Origin: Halobacteriovorax marinus
Lineage (GTDB): Bacteria; Bdellovibrionota; Bacteriovoracia; Bacteriovoracales; Bacteriovoracaceae
Reading direction: 5' to 3'
DNA length: 64,000 bases
Assembly (NCBI GenBank): GCA_002163155.1
Contig: MAAO01000006.1
Coordinates: 1,364,001-1,428,000 of the forward strand
In this document: positions 43,442-53,130 of the stretch, piece after piece
Position numbering within the stretch: the stretch's first letter is position 1
Layout of the letters: each line of letters starts with the position of its first letter
Notes under the pieces: model-generated
Database searches by the model: none
What the model saw: only the letters and a program-made list of their open reading frames with translations
Told to the model about the DNA's origin: nothing
Translations under genes and position numbers: made by a program

Positions 43442-45490
43442 TTACTTTCTCAAATACAGAACACCATCAATAGATAACCTCTTCGCGGTTAGGATGTACT
43501 TAGATATAATATCTTTAGATTTATCCACGAAACTCTTCTTGCCATTTGAGTGAGTCGTTATTGTGTGTTTATAAGTGAAGATGATTTTCTCCTTGGCCGC
43601 GTCCCAATTAAAGTCAGTCTCAGCGGAGGATTGCTTCTTTTTCTTTATGAGTTTTCCCGTACCAGTATTATTAAAGATAAAGGTGCTCCTTCCATCAGTT
43701 GATACCCATTTTCCCTCTAGAGTAGGAGCACTTGGAGCACTAGCAGCTGGGTTTCTACTATCATACATACTCTTAGCGGAGAGGGAGTTTTGCAAAAGGC
43801 CTGAGGCGCTAGTGTTGGTTGTAAATTTTCCACTCGTCAAACTAGAGGCCTTCCCCATGAGGGCGCCTCCTGGAATTTTACTTTGCACTTGGCTTATAAG
43901 TCCTCCAACAACTGGAACAAAGCTTAAGAAGCTGGCAAATCCAGCACCACCGCCACCACTCGACTTCTGTTGCTGCGCTCTTTGTTGCTGCAATTGTTGT
44001 TTTCGTCTTTCTTCTTGTTGAATCGCAAGCACTTCATTTCTCTTTGTATTTTCTGTCACCTGATCCATTGTTAAGATCATGGCAGAGGTGATCTTCACTT
44101 TCTTTAACCACTTAATCTCACGCTTAGTTAGTGTGGGGTAGAGACCTTTTGAATTACCAATCAGATCGATGACAATGGACTCAGGAGTTTTATCTCTTAC
44201 AAGATCTACAATTTTTCCAATAGTGAGACTCTTTGGACCTTTTGTGACTAAGTAGGTACTTGGCGGGAAGTACTGGTGATCATCTTCATGATAGAGATAG
44301 AGTTTGTAGACAAGATTTTGCCCGTTCTCTTTCGCTCTTAATAACTTTATGATCTTTCTAAACATCTCACTTCTATACTTTGGCTCTGATACTGATTGCA
44401 GCATGGCCAGATAGCCCGCTATAGAATTCTCTTTTCTCATTTGTGGTATGGCGCGTGCTAAGAATTCTTTTCTTCCTTTGATGAGTAGCTTGTATAGTTT
44501 CTTATAATTCTTTTCTTTGGCGATTTGATAGATTGTCTTTCCTATTTTCTTTTTGACTACAGGGGCTTTCTTCTTTGGCTTTATTCCTGACACTATTGAG
44601 AAGAGATTCATGCTCATTCCTGCTTGCGCCTTTAGAGTTTCGATATCAAGTTTCCCATTTAAAAAAAATAGGGGGGGGTATTTCTGGTTGGGATCAGCTC
44701 CCACTGAGAGCGCTATCTCTACGGTTCTTTCTAAGATTTTACTCATTTCTCCTTTCTTTCTATGAGTGGAGGCGAGTATTTTTGCCAGACTACCTAGATA
44801 GTAGGGGTTCTTAACGGTAATTATTCTTGAACCATGCTTTTTCAAGAGCTGAGCCGTCTTAAAAAGGCTGTTGAACCAGTCTTTCTTTTTTATATTCATT
44901 GTTTTAAAATCAGACTCTTTAACATCTAAGGTTAAGAAATGTATGACAGAACCTATGGGATCAGATTGAATCACAAAGGTTTTTTCCATTATTTTCCAAG
45001 AGGTACCAAATTTCACTTTTTGCTTGTCGATATAGGCTTTTGATATTTGTTTCTTTAAGAAGACTTTGGGATCACCACCTTTATCGATGATATATTTAAC
45101 GATGTCATATCTGTAAGGACAATATGTACCCACATTGTAGAGAACTGTATGCCCTGGAAGAATTTCACTGGGATCCGTAAGCCAACCAGTGGAGTTAATA
45201 GCAGCACCCTTTTCTTCAATTAACCACTTTATTAGAAGAAACGTCTTATCGAGCTCCTCTGGCTTCTTATGGACACAACCAGCAGTTCCTAACGCCGATC
45301 CTGAAACATGTTCAGTACCTTTGTAGAGGACGACCTTCTTGTTCACATCGATACCAGGTTTATCAATCCATTTAGAAATAGAGGCTCTGTCGTTAGATTT
45401 TACCGCTTGGAATTCTGGTGTAGGTTTAGGAATGAAAGCTGAGCAGCCAACAAGAATAATAAGTAATAAGCAGAAGAGCGATTTTTTCAT
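43442..45490 (-). CDS. Large lipoprotein with ankyrin-like repeats, 682 aa
   Basis: Lipobox LVGCS at residues 13-17. Ankyrin-like repeats at about 30-160 and 330-350 (FQAVKSNDRASISKWIDKPG; TIYQIAKEKNYKKLYKLLIK). A Q/R-rich coiled segment (QEERRKQQLQQQRAQQQKSS), a glycine-rich hinge, and a C-terminal beta-domain (GKWVSTDGRSTFIFNNTGTG) of lipocalin-like type. The coding strand has T8 and C8 runs near 44661-44678, a possible site for phase-variable frameshifts. Only gene of the R26-R27 unit. Confidence 0.82.
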   Translation of the reverse strand: MKKSLFCLLLIILVGCSAFIPKPTPEFQAVKSNDRASISKWIDKPGIDVNKKVVLYKGTEHVSGSALGTAGCVHKKPEELDKTFLLIKWLIEEKGAAINSTGWLTDPSEILPGHTVLYNVGTYCPYRYDIVKYIIDKGGDPKVFLKKQISKAYIDKQKVKFGTSWKIMEKTFVIQSDPIGSVIHFLTLDVKESDFKTMNIKKKDWFNSLFKTAQLLKKHGSRIITVKNPYYLGSLAKILASTHRKKGEMSKILERTVEIALSVGADPNQKYPPLFFLNGKLDIETLKAQAGMSMNLFSIVSGIKPKKKAPVVKKKIGKTIYQIAKEKNYKKLYKLLIKGRKEFLARAIPQMRKENSIAGYLAMLQSVSEPKYRSEMFRKIIKLLRAKENGQNLVYKLYLYHEDDHQYFPPSTYLVTKGPKSLTIGKIVDLVRDKTPESIVIDLIGNSKGLYPTLTKREIKWLKKVKITSAMILTMDQVTENTKRNEVLAIQQEERRKQQLQQQRAQQQKSSGGGGAGFASFLSFVPVVGGLISQVQSKIPGGALMGKASSLTSGKFTTNTSASGLLQNSLSAKSMYDSRNPAASAPSAPTLEGKWVSTDGRSTFIFNNTGTGKLIKKKKQSSAETDFNWDAAKEKIIFTYKHTITTHSNGKKSFVDKSKDIISKYILTAKRLSIDGVLYLRK

Positions 45491-45671
45491 CTCAACCTCA
45501 TGATTATTTTGACTAATTATTTAGGTGTTAAATTATATCATGTTAGATAGTGGCAAAACTTAAAGGGTGATAAATTGGCTTTTATTTAAGTTTCTCTCTC
45601 TAGCTATAGGAAAATACTTGGAAAGCATCTATTCTTTTTGTTCGAAATTACAGGCCATGATAAAATAATTT

Positions 45672-45794
45672 TACCTAAGAAGATTGTAGAGTCCTCTCCG
45701 TTTTGTATTTTAACATGATTTTGAATAAAAGTAGGCATAGAGGAGATTGGTACTTTGAGGTTTGTGAAAAAAAGGGGTAATTCTTCGTATCCTT
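45672..45794 (+). repeat. Dispersed repeat R27
   Basis: Full ends with a shortened centre. Its last T is shared with the TAA stop of the minus-strand gene at 45794. The rest of 45491-45671 shows no gene. Confidence 0.85.
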
Positions 45795-46573
45795 TACTCA
45801 TCCTTCTTCCAATCTTTGAGATTATATTTTTCGAGTATTTTTTCTAGCTTGCCTGACTTTCTAATCTTGTTCATACCATCAGATAAGAGCTTGGCATTCT
45901 TTTTATCATAAAAGGAAATATATAGCTTTTTTGCCGCTATATTACTGCCAGGGCGACCAACACTTTTAAAAATTTTTGAGTCAACATTAAGTTCTTTAAC
46001 CTTATACCAAAAAACAGACTTATCATCAGTTAATAAGTTAATTCTCCCCATTTTTAAAAGTTGAATAAGCTTAGGCATTGCTTTTGCACCGTATGATGAA
46101 TAGATATGTTTAGGATTTTTTTTAATAAATTGATCCACTTCATCAGCATAACCATATCCAGCAACAATTCCTAACTTTAGGTTATATTTTTTAATGTCAG
46201 AGATTTTTGTAATTTTCCATTTAACATTTTTTTTCGCGAAATAATGGCCATCCAGAATACCTTGCTCATTACTTGGCATGAAAAGGCCTTTAGACTCTGA
46301 ATCAACAGCTCCAATTATTCCATCAATCTGATTTTGCTGTGCCATCGACATTGCTCTTTTCCAAGGGCGTAATTTATAAATTACCTTACGATCTTTAAAA
46401 ACTTCCCTTGCTATTTCTACCATATAGCCAGGTTTTTTCGAATTGGGAATGCAATTATATGGACACCACTCGTCAGCAGCGAGCACCAATTCTTTTGAAC
46501 TATTGGTCGCTGCTTCTAACGGTGATGAGCTAAAGATACAAAATATAAGCTGTGACATCATGAAGAGTTTCAT
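45794..46573 (-). CDS. Orphan family-3 solute-binding protein B
   Basis: 259 residues. Signal peptide (LIFCIFSSSPLEAATNS), then LVLAADEWCPYNCIPNSKKP, GYMVEIAREVF, RPWKRAMSMAQQNQIDGIIG and GIVAGYGYADEVDQF. The end KSGKLEKILEKYNLKDW matches protein A. An SBP_bac_3 protein of normal length with no transport genes nearby. It may feed a distant transporter or act as a sensor. Confidence 0.85.
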   Translation of the reverse strand: MKLFMMSQLIFCIFSSSPLEAATNSSKELVLAADEWCPYNCIPNSKKPGYMVEIAREVFKDRKVIYKLRPWKRAMSMAQQNQIDGIIGAVDSESKGLFMPSNEQGILDGHYFAKKNVKWKITKISDIKKYNLKLGIVAGYGYADEVDQFIKKNPKHIYSSYGAKAMPKLIQLLKMGRINLLTDDKSVFWYKVKELNVDSKIFKSVGRPGSNIAAKKLYISFYDKKNAKLLSDGMNKIRKSGKLEKILEKYNLKDWKKDE

Positions 46574-46779
46574 TTATTACCCACATTTTTAAAAACAAGT
46601 TATACAGATATTATATTACAAGAACTAAGGCAATTCAAACGCCCATAGTGAGGGTCTTATATATTATTACAAGAGTAATTGTATTTTTTGTTAAGGCTTA
46701 TTACTCAAGATTATCTAGACCGTACAGATCAGGTTATCAATCATCCTCATATTATTAATACTCGATAGAAAAATATTTC

Positions 46780-46904
46780 AATCTAAGTAAATTAGGAGAT
46801 TCATTGTTTTATCAAGACTTAGTTTTATTACTTTTAAAAGTCTACTGTAGGGGAGAATGGTGCTTTGAGATTTCTTAAACAATAGGGTTGGTTCCCCTAT
46901 CCTT
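46780..46904 (+). repeat. Dispersed repeat R28
   Basis: Left half diverged (caatctaagtaaattaggag), right half good (ctgtaggggagaatggtgc; ccctatcctt). The rest of 46574-47036 has no gene. Confidence 0.78.
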
Positions 46905-47036
46905 TAGAGATTAGATTTTTTCTCAGGAATTATGAACAATAGATTTTAACTAAATCTATTTGGTTTTTATCCGATAATATACTAAAGGACTTTACTAGAA
47001 AATTACATAATATCAAAATTTGATAATGGAGATGAA

Positions 47037-47285
47037 ATGAAAAAAACGATGTTATTGGGTAGTATCCTTTTTGGAGCACTATTTTCAGTCCAAGCATTTG
47101 CTGATGAGCCAGAGTTTAAACAAGAAGAGGGAATTATAGTCATTACAAACCTCCCTTGGAGAATTGAATATTTTATAGATACGAGATCCGGAATTTGTAC
47201 TCAGTGGAAGAAACCCTCACTTGCGACTGTTCCTTGTGAGAGTTTGAAGAAGGGTTATCCTGGACTACTTAAGCTTTGGAAGTAA
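47037..47285 (+). CDS. Small secreted protein, 82 aa
   Basis: Signal peptide (LLGSILFGALFSVQAFADE). A 60-residue mature part with two cysteines (DTRSGICTQWKKPSLATVPC) and several aromatic residues. A GGAG ribosome site precedes the ATG. No known family; possibly a small disulfide-bonded exported protein. Confidence 0.6.
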   Translation: MKKTMLLGSILFGALFSVQAFADEPEFKQEEGIIVITNLPWRIEYFIDTRSGICTQWKKPSLATVPCESLKKGYPGLLKLWK

Positions 47286-47331
47286 GAGTAGGAGATTATT
47301 TCTTTGTTTTATTTAATTTCTTGTTCTGTTT

Positions 47332-47586
47332 CTATCTATTTTTAAAAACAAATTTCTTTATAAAGATATATAATGGAACTGTTGAAAAAATTGAAACAGG
47401 AATAAATGTTAGAGGAGGAATGAGGTAGTATAGTCCCAATTCAAATAAAGCTACTCCTCCATAGATCGAAAAAAGTGCTTCAGATGAGATTGCTACTATA
47501 GCGCAATCAATACCGTAGTTCTTTGAGAGATTGGATATTCTGAATTTTTTAGAAGTAGTTTTTATCATACCTTGTCGATTGTACAA
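47332..47586 (-). CDS. Small membrane protein, 84 aa
   Basis: Two hydrophobic segments (CAIVAISSEALFSIYGGVAL; LYYLIPPLTFIPVSIFSTVP) and a basic C-terminus. The TTG start at 47586 has no clear ribosome site, and the ATG at 47568 is an alternative. Convergent with the 82-aa gene. Function unknown. Confidence 0.45.
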   Translation of the reverse strand: MYNRQGMIKTTSKKFRISNLSKNYGIDCAIVAISSEALFSIYGGVALFELGLYYLIPPLTFIPVSIFSTVPLYIFIKKFVFKNR

Positions 47587-47907
47587 GAACTCAAGTTTTA
47601 ATTAGCATTTTAATTTTTTTATAAATGTTCTCCATATTTCCAGTACTTTAAGATAAGTGCTTAGCTGGATGATTTATTTTTTATCCTAAACAGTGCCAGT
47701 TTTTTGTGTAATTCCAAATCTTAGTGATATGTATAGGAGATAGGTACGAAAAACTTAAAGTGATAAGAGTTAGATTGTTTAATATTTTAAAGTTAAGCTT
47801 AAGAGGATGGTCCACTTTTTTGATTTTAAAATCGAAAGAAATCTCTTCCTGATAACATGTTGCTTCTTCCAAGGTGCCTTTGCAGAACGACTTCTTAATA
47901 TTTCAGC

Positions 47908-47960
47908 TGCCTAGGAAAGTAGGAGAGATCTACTCCGTTATGAGTTCCTTCCTACCTAAC
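47908..47960 (+). repeat. Dispersed repeat R29 (left half only)
   Basis: tgcctaggaaagtaggagag and ctactccgttatgag match the left part. The right part is missing. A minus ORF at 47681-47872 in the gap before it is not convincing. Confidence 0.5.
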
Positions 47961-48000
47961 TTCCTGAAGAGTATAAAGCTCATCTAGGGAAAGTATTTAT

Positions 48001-48029
48001 TTCCAAGAGCGATAAAAGCGCTCTTGGAA
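48001..48029. terminator. Hairpin terminator of the 48046 gene
   Basis: TTCCAAGAGCG / CGCTCTTGGAA, a perfect 11-bp stem with a 7-base loop, 17 bp downstream of the minus-strand stop. Confidence 0.75.
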
Positions 48030-48045
48030 GAACTTTGTGTTTTGA

Positions 48046-48546
48046 TTAAATATTATCTTTAAACAGATCTAAATGACCTAAGACTTCTTCAATCTCATCA
48101 TTGATCTGAGTTCTCTGATCTTTACTTAGTTTATAATTTTTAGAAATAACTATAACCGTAGCTGGGTGAACAATAAGCTCCTTAGCTTCAAAGCATAGGT
48201 CATCGGCCTTAGGAAGAGCTGAACCTTCATGATATTGTTCTTCAATTTGCTCAAGTGTTAAAAGCCCCATTTTCTTATCTGAGTTCATGATTGCCGTTAA
48301 GAGTTCTGAGCATTGAGGATTTTTATTTTTAAATGCTATTAAGATAGGCTTCGCTTTTGCGATCAAGTCATTTGCATTTTTAATAATCGTATTTTTGCGA
48401 GACTTCTGGTTATTATTTTCTAAAAGTGTTTTAGCTGATGATTCATATTCGCTCACTAATTTATTTAAGTCTGAATTTGAGTTCTTCGTTGTGCTTGAAC
48501 ATGAAAATAAAAGAGAAAGTGCAATCGTCGATAATAAGAATTTCAT
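48046..48546 (-). CDS. Small helical lipoprotein
   Basis: About 166 residues from the ATG at 48546, chosen because it places the lipoprotein signal directly at the start (LLSTIALSLLFSCSST, lipobox LFSC) and has an AAAGG site. The mature part is mainly helical (LNKLVSEYESSAKTLLENNN; TQINDEIEEVLGHLDLF) with two cysteines. No family is recognised. Confidence 0.7.
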   Translation of the reverse strand: MKFLLSTIALSLLFSCSSTTKNSNSDLNKLVSEYESSAKTLLENNNQKSRKNTIIKNANDLIAKAKPILIAFKNKNPQCSELLTAIMNSDKKMGLLTLEQIEEQYHEGSALPKADDLCFEAKELIVHPATVIVISKNYKLSKDQRTQINDEIEEVLGHLDLFKDNI

Positions 48547-48689
48547 TAAGAGTACCTTTGTTTGAGTTGTCAAACAAGTTTAGTAGCAAAGTCCTTAACT
48601 GTAAAGCACTGAATTGATCTTAAATCGATCATAATTAAGTTTCAGTTGTAGTTGAAATGACACCTAATTAAGAATCAAACATTGTAGAA

Positions 48690-48756
48690 AAGTAGGGCGA
48701 AGGAAGGTTAATATTTTAAGGCTTTTAAGTATTGGTGTTTGATTATTCCTATCCTT
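48690..48756 (+). repeat. Dispersed repeat R30 (right half only)
   Basis: aaagtagggcgaaggaagg, ttttaagtattggtgtttg and cctatcctt match the right half; the left half is absent. Confidence 0.5.
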
Positions 48757-48786
48757 TTGTCAGACTTTTAGAGATTAAAGGCTGGA

Positions 48787-49842
48787 TTATCGATTAAAAG
48801 CATTACCAATAAAACTAAGAATAGAATTCGTGCAACTCTCAATATAGAGCTTGGGCCTATACTTCTTAAAATTCTTGTAATACTTCTCACTTTTTATGGC
48901 GTGATACTGCCATGAAGTAGAGCCGTAGGCATATGGGTCTCCCACCTTTACTCCATCAAATTTAGCTTTATAAGCATTTTTAAGCGTACGTGCCATGAAG
49001 AGCTCTTCTGGCATAATTCCTCCCACACTATCATTAGGAGGACGACTTAATAGAAAGTAGGGGTCACTGTGCTCGGAGAGGAGTTTTAAGCTCTCTTGAA
49101 AACCATTCATATTACTTTTGATATAAGAAATCTGGTGAGAGTTTGAGAGGTAGACATTCTTAATCTTGATATCCATCTCTTGTGCTTCACCAATGATTTT
49201 TTTAAAAAGTTTAGGATCATTATTAAGTCCAGAAATAATCTTCACTTGGTCATTTCTAAACATATCTCTTACATGAATAAAATCTTCACTGTTTGAGAGA
49301 AATGTACGTAACTCTTTTTCTATAAATAGGACTTTTAGATTTTCAAATAGACTCTTTTGATTAGTCTTTGAAATTTCATTTAGGTGATTAATTATCTTAG
49401 AATCTGAATAGTATTTTGAAATAAGTTTGTTCATGGACTCTTCACTGGAGAATATTTCTGTAAACTCTTCAGGTGTTGTTACGTCAAAAAATGCGGCCCT
49501 ATAGATAAGGTGAAGTAAACTTACTTTTGGATTATAATCAATAAGCCAAGCGAAGCCCGCTTTTGATGAGGCCATCATGTGAAAGTTTTGCTCAGCACCG
49601 ACTCCAATATAACCTCCAAATTCATCACTCTCTTTAAATATCGTTGCAAATCTCTCATGGTAGGTTTCGTTGGTTTTAAGATATTGTACAGTGTCGCTGC
49701 CAGCTCTTTTTAGGATGGAGTCAACGGTTTGTTCATCTATGATATTTGCATCAACGTTAGCGGGAGTTCTGAGATTATTGAACTTAGCGCAGCTGATAGT
49801 GAGTAGTAATAATATAAAATGGACTTTAGGAGCTAGATTCAT
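48787..49842 (-). CDS. Lipoprotein resembling LIC_10091-type proteins
   Basis: 351 residues with a lipobox at about residue 18 (LLLLTISC). The segment EFGGYIGVGAEQNFHMMASS then KAGFAWLIDYNPKVS is characteristic of a family of proteins with a methyltransferase-like fold (LIC_10091 type, 'GVG-x-(D/E)-QN ... (A/I)-D-(Y)-P') found in spirochaetes and predatory bacteria. Whether the enzyme site is active is unknown. Only gene of the R30-R31 unit. A G7 run lies just upstream of the start (49861). Confidence 0.65.
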   Translation of the reverse strand: MNLAPKVHFILLLLTISCAKFNNLRTPANVDANIIDEQTVDSILKRAGSDTVQYLKTNETYHERFATIFKESDEFGGYIGVGAEQNFHMMASSKAGFAWLIDYNPKVSLLHLIYRAAFFDVTTPEEFTEIFSSEESMNKLISKYYSDSKIINHLNEISKTNQKSLFENLKVLFIEKELRTFLSNSEDFIHVRDMFRNDQVKIISGLNNDPKLFKKIIGEAQEMDIKIKNVYLSNSHQISYIKSNMNGFQESLKLLSEHSDPYFLLSRPPNDSVGGIMPEELFMARTLKNAYKAKFDGVKVGDPYAYGSTSWQYHAIKSEKYYKNFKKYRPKLYIESCTNSILSFIGNAFNR

Positions 49843-49938
49843 AACGACTTATCGGTGATCGGGGGGGAATTCTTATAAAAAAATGAGTTTTCAAATGTAG
49901 GAAAAGGCTGACAGTTGCAAGGGTTGATAGGGGTCTTT

Positions 49939-50024
49939 TATCTAAGTAAGGTAGGAGAGTCTTTCTCCTTTTTGATTATATTTTTAAGTTTGTAGTTCGT
50001 TGAGGACTAATTAGCCCTATCCTT
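49939..50024 (+). repeat. Dispersed repeat R31 (shortened)
   Basis: 86 bp: the left end with the ggagagtctttctcc hairpin is complete, then a deletion to ggactaattagccctatcctt. Confidence 0.8.
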
Positions 50025-50115
50025 CTCATTGTTCGTATATATCACAAAAAAACACACAATATTAAAATATCAATCCATTTTTATTGAAAAAAATTAAAGA
50101 AACGTAAGATAAAGT

Positions 50116-50589
50116 TTATTCAAGAATATTCTTACAATTTAATGTTGTTATTTTTGTAACACCACCTTTTCTTTTCTCGATTTTATGTCCAATAGAGGAA
50201 TCTTTATTTACATTAAATATAACAGACCTAAGATTAGCATTAGGAGAATTACGCTTAATAATTGAGAGTTTATACTTGTTATCTGAAATAGAATAATTTT
50301 GATTATCTAAAAAGATCATCTGGCCTGTACTAGTGGAACCATATACATGATCTGTAGGGTAACCTCTAGCTGCTTTAACTCTAAGTCCGGAAGCAATTCT
50401 ATATTTTGTCTTCTCATTATTTGAAAAAAAACAAAAATCTTCCCTTTCATCCCTAACTTCAATTGTAGAGCATATATGTCTCAGTTCAAGGTCTTGACCA
50501 ACATATTGTTGTTGTGATTGACAAAAGTCATCACTAGCATAAGAAGAAGATGAGGCGATTAGTAAAAGTCCAATAAGTAATTTGCACAT
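50116..50589 (-). CDS. Secreted protein, 157 aa
   Basis: Signal peptide (LLIGLLLIASSSSYASDD) followed by a beta-rich, disulfide-capable mature domain (LRHICSTIEVRDEREDFCFF; KITTLNCKNILE). No family is recognised. Confidence 0.6.
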   Translation of the reverse strand: MCKLLIGLLLIASSSSYASDDFCQSQQQYVGQDLELRHICSTIEVRDEREDFCFFSNNEKTKYRIASGLRVKAARGYPTDHVYGSTSTGQMIFLDNQNYSISDNKYKLSIIKRNSPNANLRSVIFNVNKDSSIGHKIEKRKGGVTKITTLNCKNILE

Positions 50590-50702
50590 AAAAAATACCT
50601 TTCATAAAGTTTAAGAAATGCACTTTGACAGAAATAAATAATATATGTGAGAAAAGCATAAGTTTTGAACTAATTACATGATTTATTGTTGCTGTTGTTT
50701 GT

Positions 50703-50760
50703 TAAGTTAGGTTTAGGGAAGGGCGGTGCTTTGAGAACTTAGGTATTAAGCTATGATGTT
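50703..50760 (+). repeat. Possible dispersed repeat R32 (right half, decayed)
   Basis: ttaggtttagggaagggcgg, tgctttgagaac and aggtattaagc align with the right half. The left half and the final tatcctt are not visible. Confidence 0.35.
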
Positions 50761-50823
50761 GATTTCAATAAATCGAACTAACTTACTCGACTAATTTAAA
50801 ATTATGTGTAAATATTTATTTAA

Positions 50824-51099
50824 ATGAAAAGATTTTTATCCTCAATACTTTTATTTTCACTACTTTTGATTCAGGTTCATGGACTTGAGCATTCCTTTTC
50901 TGATAGTCACGATCAGTCTCACAATTGTACCATTTGTAAGATACAACATGATCAAGATGATGTCATACCAAGTGCTGCTCCAGTTTCCTTGGTCACAAGA
51001 ATACTCTTAGATGAGAATTCTTCAAAATTAGTTAGTAATTTTCTATTTAATTCAATACTTTCAAAAAATTCTCGCCCGCGAGCACCTCCTCTTTCTTAA
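50824..51099 (+). CDS. Small exported His/Cys-rich protein (DUF2946-like)
   Basis: 91 residues: signal peptide (LLFSLLLIQVHGLEH), then HSFSDSHDQSHNCTICKIQH, a histidine- and C-x2-C-containing metal-ligand cluster, and a C-terminal SRPRAPPLS tail typical of DUF2946-like proteins. It opens a zinc/manganese-type uptake operon (51188, 52230, 53131), so a periplasmic metal role is likely. Confidence 0.65.
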   Translation: MKRFLSSILLFSLLLIQVHGLEHSFSDSHDQSHNCTICKIQHDQDDVIPSAAPVSLVTRILLDENSSKLVSNFLFNSILSKNSRPRAPPLS

Positions 51100-51187
51100 A
51101 TAAAATATATTCAAAACATTTTTAAGGTTTGCAGTTATGTATCTGTAGATCTGTACTATTTATATTTAAAATAATTGGAGAATTGAA

Positions 51188-52219
51188 ATGAAATTTTTAT
51201 GCATAGTTATGTCCTTACTGCTAACTTCTACAAGTTATGCCAAGCAAACAAAATCTAGAGGTAATTCTTTTAACCCAGATATTGGGATTAATATTCTTTT
51301 TTTAAATCAGGAATCTAGTCGAGATAAGGCCGAAGATGGAATGAAGTTTCAGGAGGCAGAACTTCAATTCAGTTCAGACGTAGATACTTACTTTAGTGCC
51401 AAAGCGCTCTTTGCCATAGCAGAAGAGGGAGGAGAGTTTGGTATAGAGCCTGAAGAGGCCTATGTTGAAACGATCTCACTTCCACATGTCATTGTTAAGA
51501 TTGGTAAATCCAAAATGCCAATTGGAAAGCATAATGAGCTGCACGCCCATGCCTTTCCCTTTATTAATGCTCCATTAATTAATGAGACAATATTAGGTGA
51601 TGAAGGACTAAATGAAATTGGGGTTGGTGTCAGTGGACTTATTCCTCTACCTTGGTTTAGTGAACTCACTTTCAATTACACTCAAGGAGATCACGCTGAT
51701 CTGTTTAACGGAGGTAGTAAGGATAATAAAGCGATCATTACTAGGTTTAAAAATCTGTGGGACTTATCATCTTCGACAACTTTAGAATTAGGATTTTCTG
51801 GAGCAAAAGGAAAAAACTCTGATCAACAAGATACAAGTCTCTATGGAGCTGATTTAACTTTAAAGTGGAGACCTTCAAAAAGTTCAAGTAACCGTTCATT
51901 TGAGTGGACTGCTGAATTTTTAGAGAAAGATAGAAAGGGCGCAGCTGACGGAAAACTATCTGGAATTGTAACTCACTTTAAGTATCAGTTAGCAAAGAGA
52001 TGGTATGGACAATATCGTCATGATTACCTTGGTTTAAATGACTCAAAGTCTATCGCTTCTAGTAAGAGACACACTGGACTCATTGCTTTTTTACCATCTG
52101 AATTTAGTTCTGTTCGTTTACAGTATGAAACAATCGATGATGGGCAAGTTAAAGATGAGAAAAGACTCAGCCTTCAGTTAAATATAAGTATTGGTGCACA
52201 TCCTGCGCATACTTATTAA
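51188..52219 (+). CDS. Outer-membrane beta-barrel protein, metal-uptake operon
   Basis: 343 residues. Signal peptide (IVMSLLLTSTSYAKQ) and alternating amphipathic strands throughout (FQEAELQFSSDVDTYFSAKA; SSVRLQYETIDDGQ ... LSLQLNISIGAH). Sequences such as KMPIGKHNELHAHAFPFINA are histidine-rich. The layout fits a porin-like barrel (phosphate-selective/OprP-like). Position before a metal-binding ABC substrate protein suggests zinc entry across the outer membrane. Confidence 0.7.
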   Translation: MKFLCIVMSLLLTSTSYAKQTKSRGNSFNPDIGINILFLNQESSRDKAEDGMKFQEAELQFSSDVDTYFSAKALFAIAEEGGEFGIEPEEAYVETISLPHVIVKIGKSKMPIGKHNELHAHAFPFINAPLINETILGDEGLNEIGVGVSGLIPLPWFSELTFNYTQGDHADLFNGGSKDNKAIITRFKNLWDLSSSTTLELGFSGAKGKNSDQQDTSLYGADLTLKWRPSKSSSNRSFEWTAEFLEKDRKGAADGKLSGIVTHFKYQLAKRWYGQYRHDYLGLNDSKSIASSKRHTGLIAFLPSEFSSVRLQYETIDDGQVKDEKRLSLQLNISIGAHPAHTY

Positions 52220-52229
52220 GGAGGAGAGT

Positions 52230-53129
52230 ATGAAAATAAATTTGAGAAAAATTATCATTTTTATTACATTTATGCTGTCTTTTGTTAGTCATGGGAAATT
52301 AAATGTCGTAACCACAACGACCAATCTTAAAAGTTTGGTCAAAGTGATTGGAGGAGAGAAGGTAGATGCTTTTTCCTTTAGTAAGGGCACACAGGATCCT
52401 CATTACTTGGAGGCAAAGCCTTCTTATATGATTAAGGCCTCAAGGGCGGATCTCATAGTTTCTGTTGGTTTAGATTTAGAAATTGGTTGGCTTCCTCTTG
52501 TTATAAGAGGGGCCCGTAACCCTAAATTAAGACCTGGTGCTATAGGAAGTTTTGTCGCTGGTGACTTTATTGATACTTTGGAAAAACCCAAAGGGAAATT
52601 AACACGAGCTGATGGAGATGTTCACCCCGAAGGTAATCCGCATTTTCTTCTAGACCCACTTAATGCAATAAAAATAGCTAAAGAGATAATGAAGAAGCTT
52701 AGTGAATTAGACAGTAAGAATAAATCATTTTATGAGAATAACTTTAAGAAGTTTTCTAGTGAAGTAGAAGAACAATTAGTCATTTGGAAAAAAATGATTC
52801 CTAAGAATGTTCAGGTAATTACTTATCATAAGACATTGAGTTATTTCTATAATCGACTTGATATTGAGAATGTTGCCTACCTTGAACCAAAGCCTGGAGT
52901 TCCTCCTACAGCGAAGCATATTCTAAGCGTGATAAAGATTGCTAAAGAAAAAAATATAAAATTAGCAATTGTTGAGAATTACTTTGATCCTACAGTTGCG
53001 AATAGAGTGGCCAAGGATGTATCTAGCTTAAAAGTTGTAACTGTTCCTGTTACGGTTGAAGGGGAGGAAGACATTAAAAACTTGATTGACCTTTATGCAA
53101 AACTTTTAGAAATATTTAAGGGAGGGTAA
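52230..53129 (+). CDS. ZnuA/MntA-type metal-binding protein
   Basis: About 299 residues from the ATG at 52230, which has an AAGGAGGAG site; an earlier ATG at 52191 overlaps the upstream gene. Signal peptide (IIIFITFMLSFVSHGK), then LNVVTTTTNLKSLVKVIGGE, GTQDPHYLEAKPSYM (first ligand His), GNPHFLLDP (second His), ITYHKTLSYF (third His) and IVENYFDP (final acidic ligand region). These are the conserved ligands of cluster 9 (SBP_bac_9/ZnuA) proteins. Spacing to the permease gene is 1 bp. Confidence 0.9.
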   Translation: MKINLRKIIIFITFMLSFVSHGKLNVVTTTTNLKSLVKVIGGEKVDAFSFSKGTQDPHYLEAKPSYMIKASRADLIVSVGLDLEIGWLPLVIRGARNPKLRPGAIGSFVAGDFIDTLEKPKGKLTRADGDVHPEGNPHFLLDPLNAIKIAKEIMKKLSELDSKNKSFYENNFKKFSSEVEEQLVIWKKMIPKNVQVITYHKTLSYFYNRLDIENVAYLEPKPGVPPTAKHILSVIKIAKEKNIKLAIVENYFDPTVANRVAKDVSSLKVVTVPVTVEGEEDIKNLIDLYAKLLEIFKGG

Positions 53130-53130
53130 G

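Noticed and set aside
45604-45801. 65-aa minus-strand ORF
   Set aside because: It overlaps the end of a real gene and spans repeat R27.
47681-47872. 63-aa minus-strand ORF
   Set aside because: No ribosome site and no recognisable features; at best a degraded fragment.
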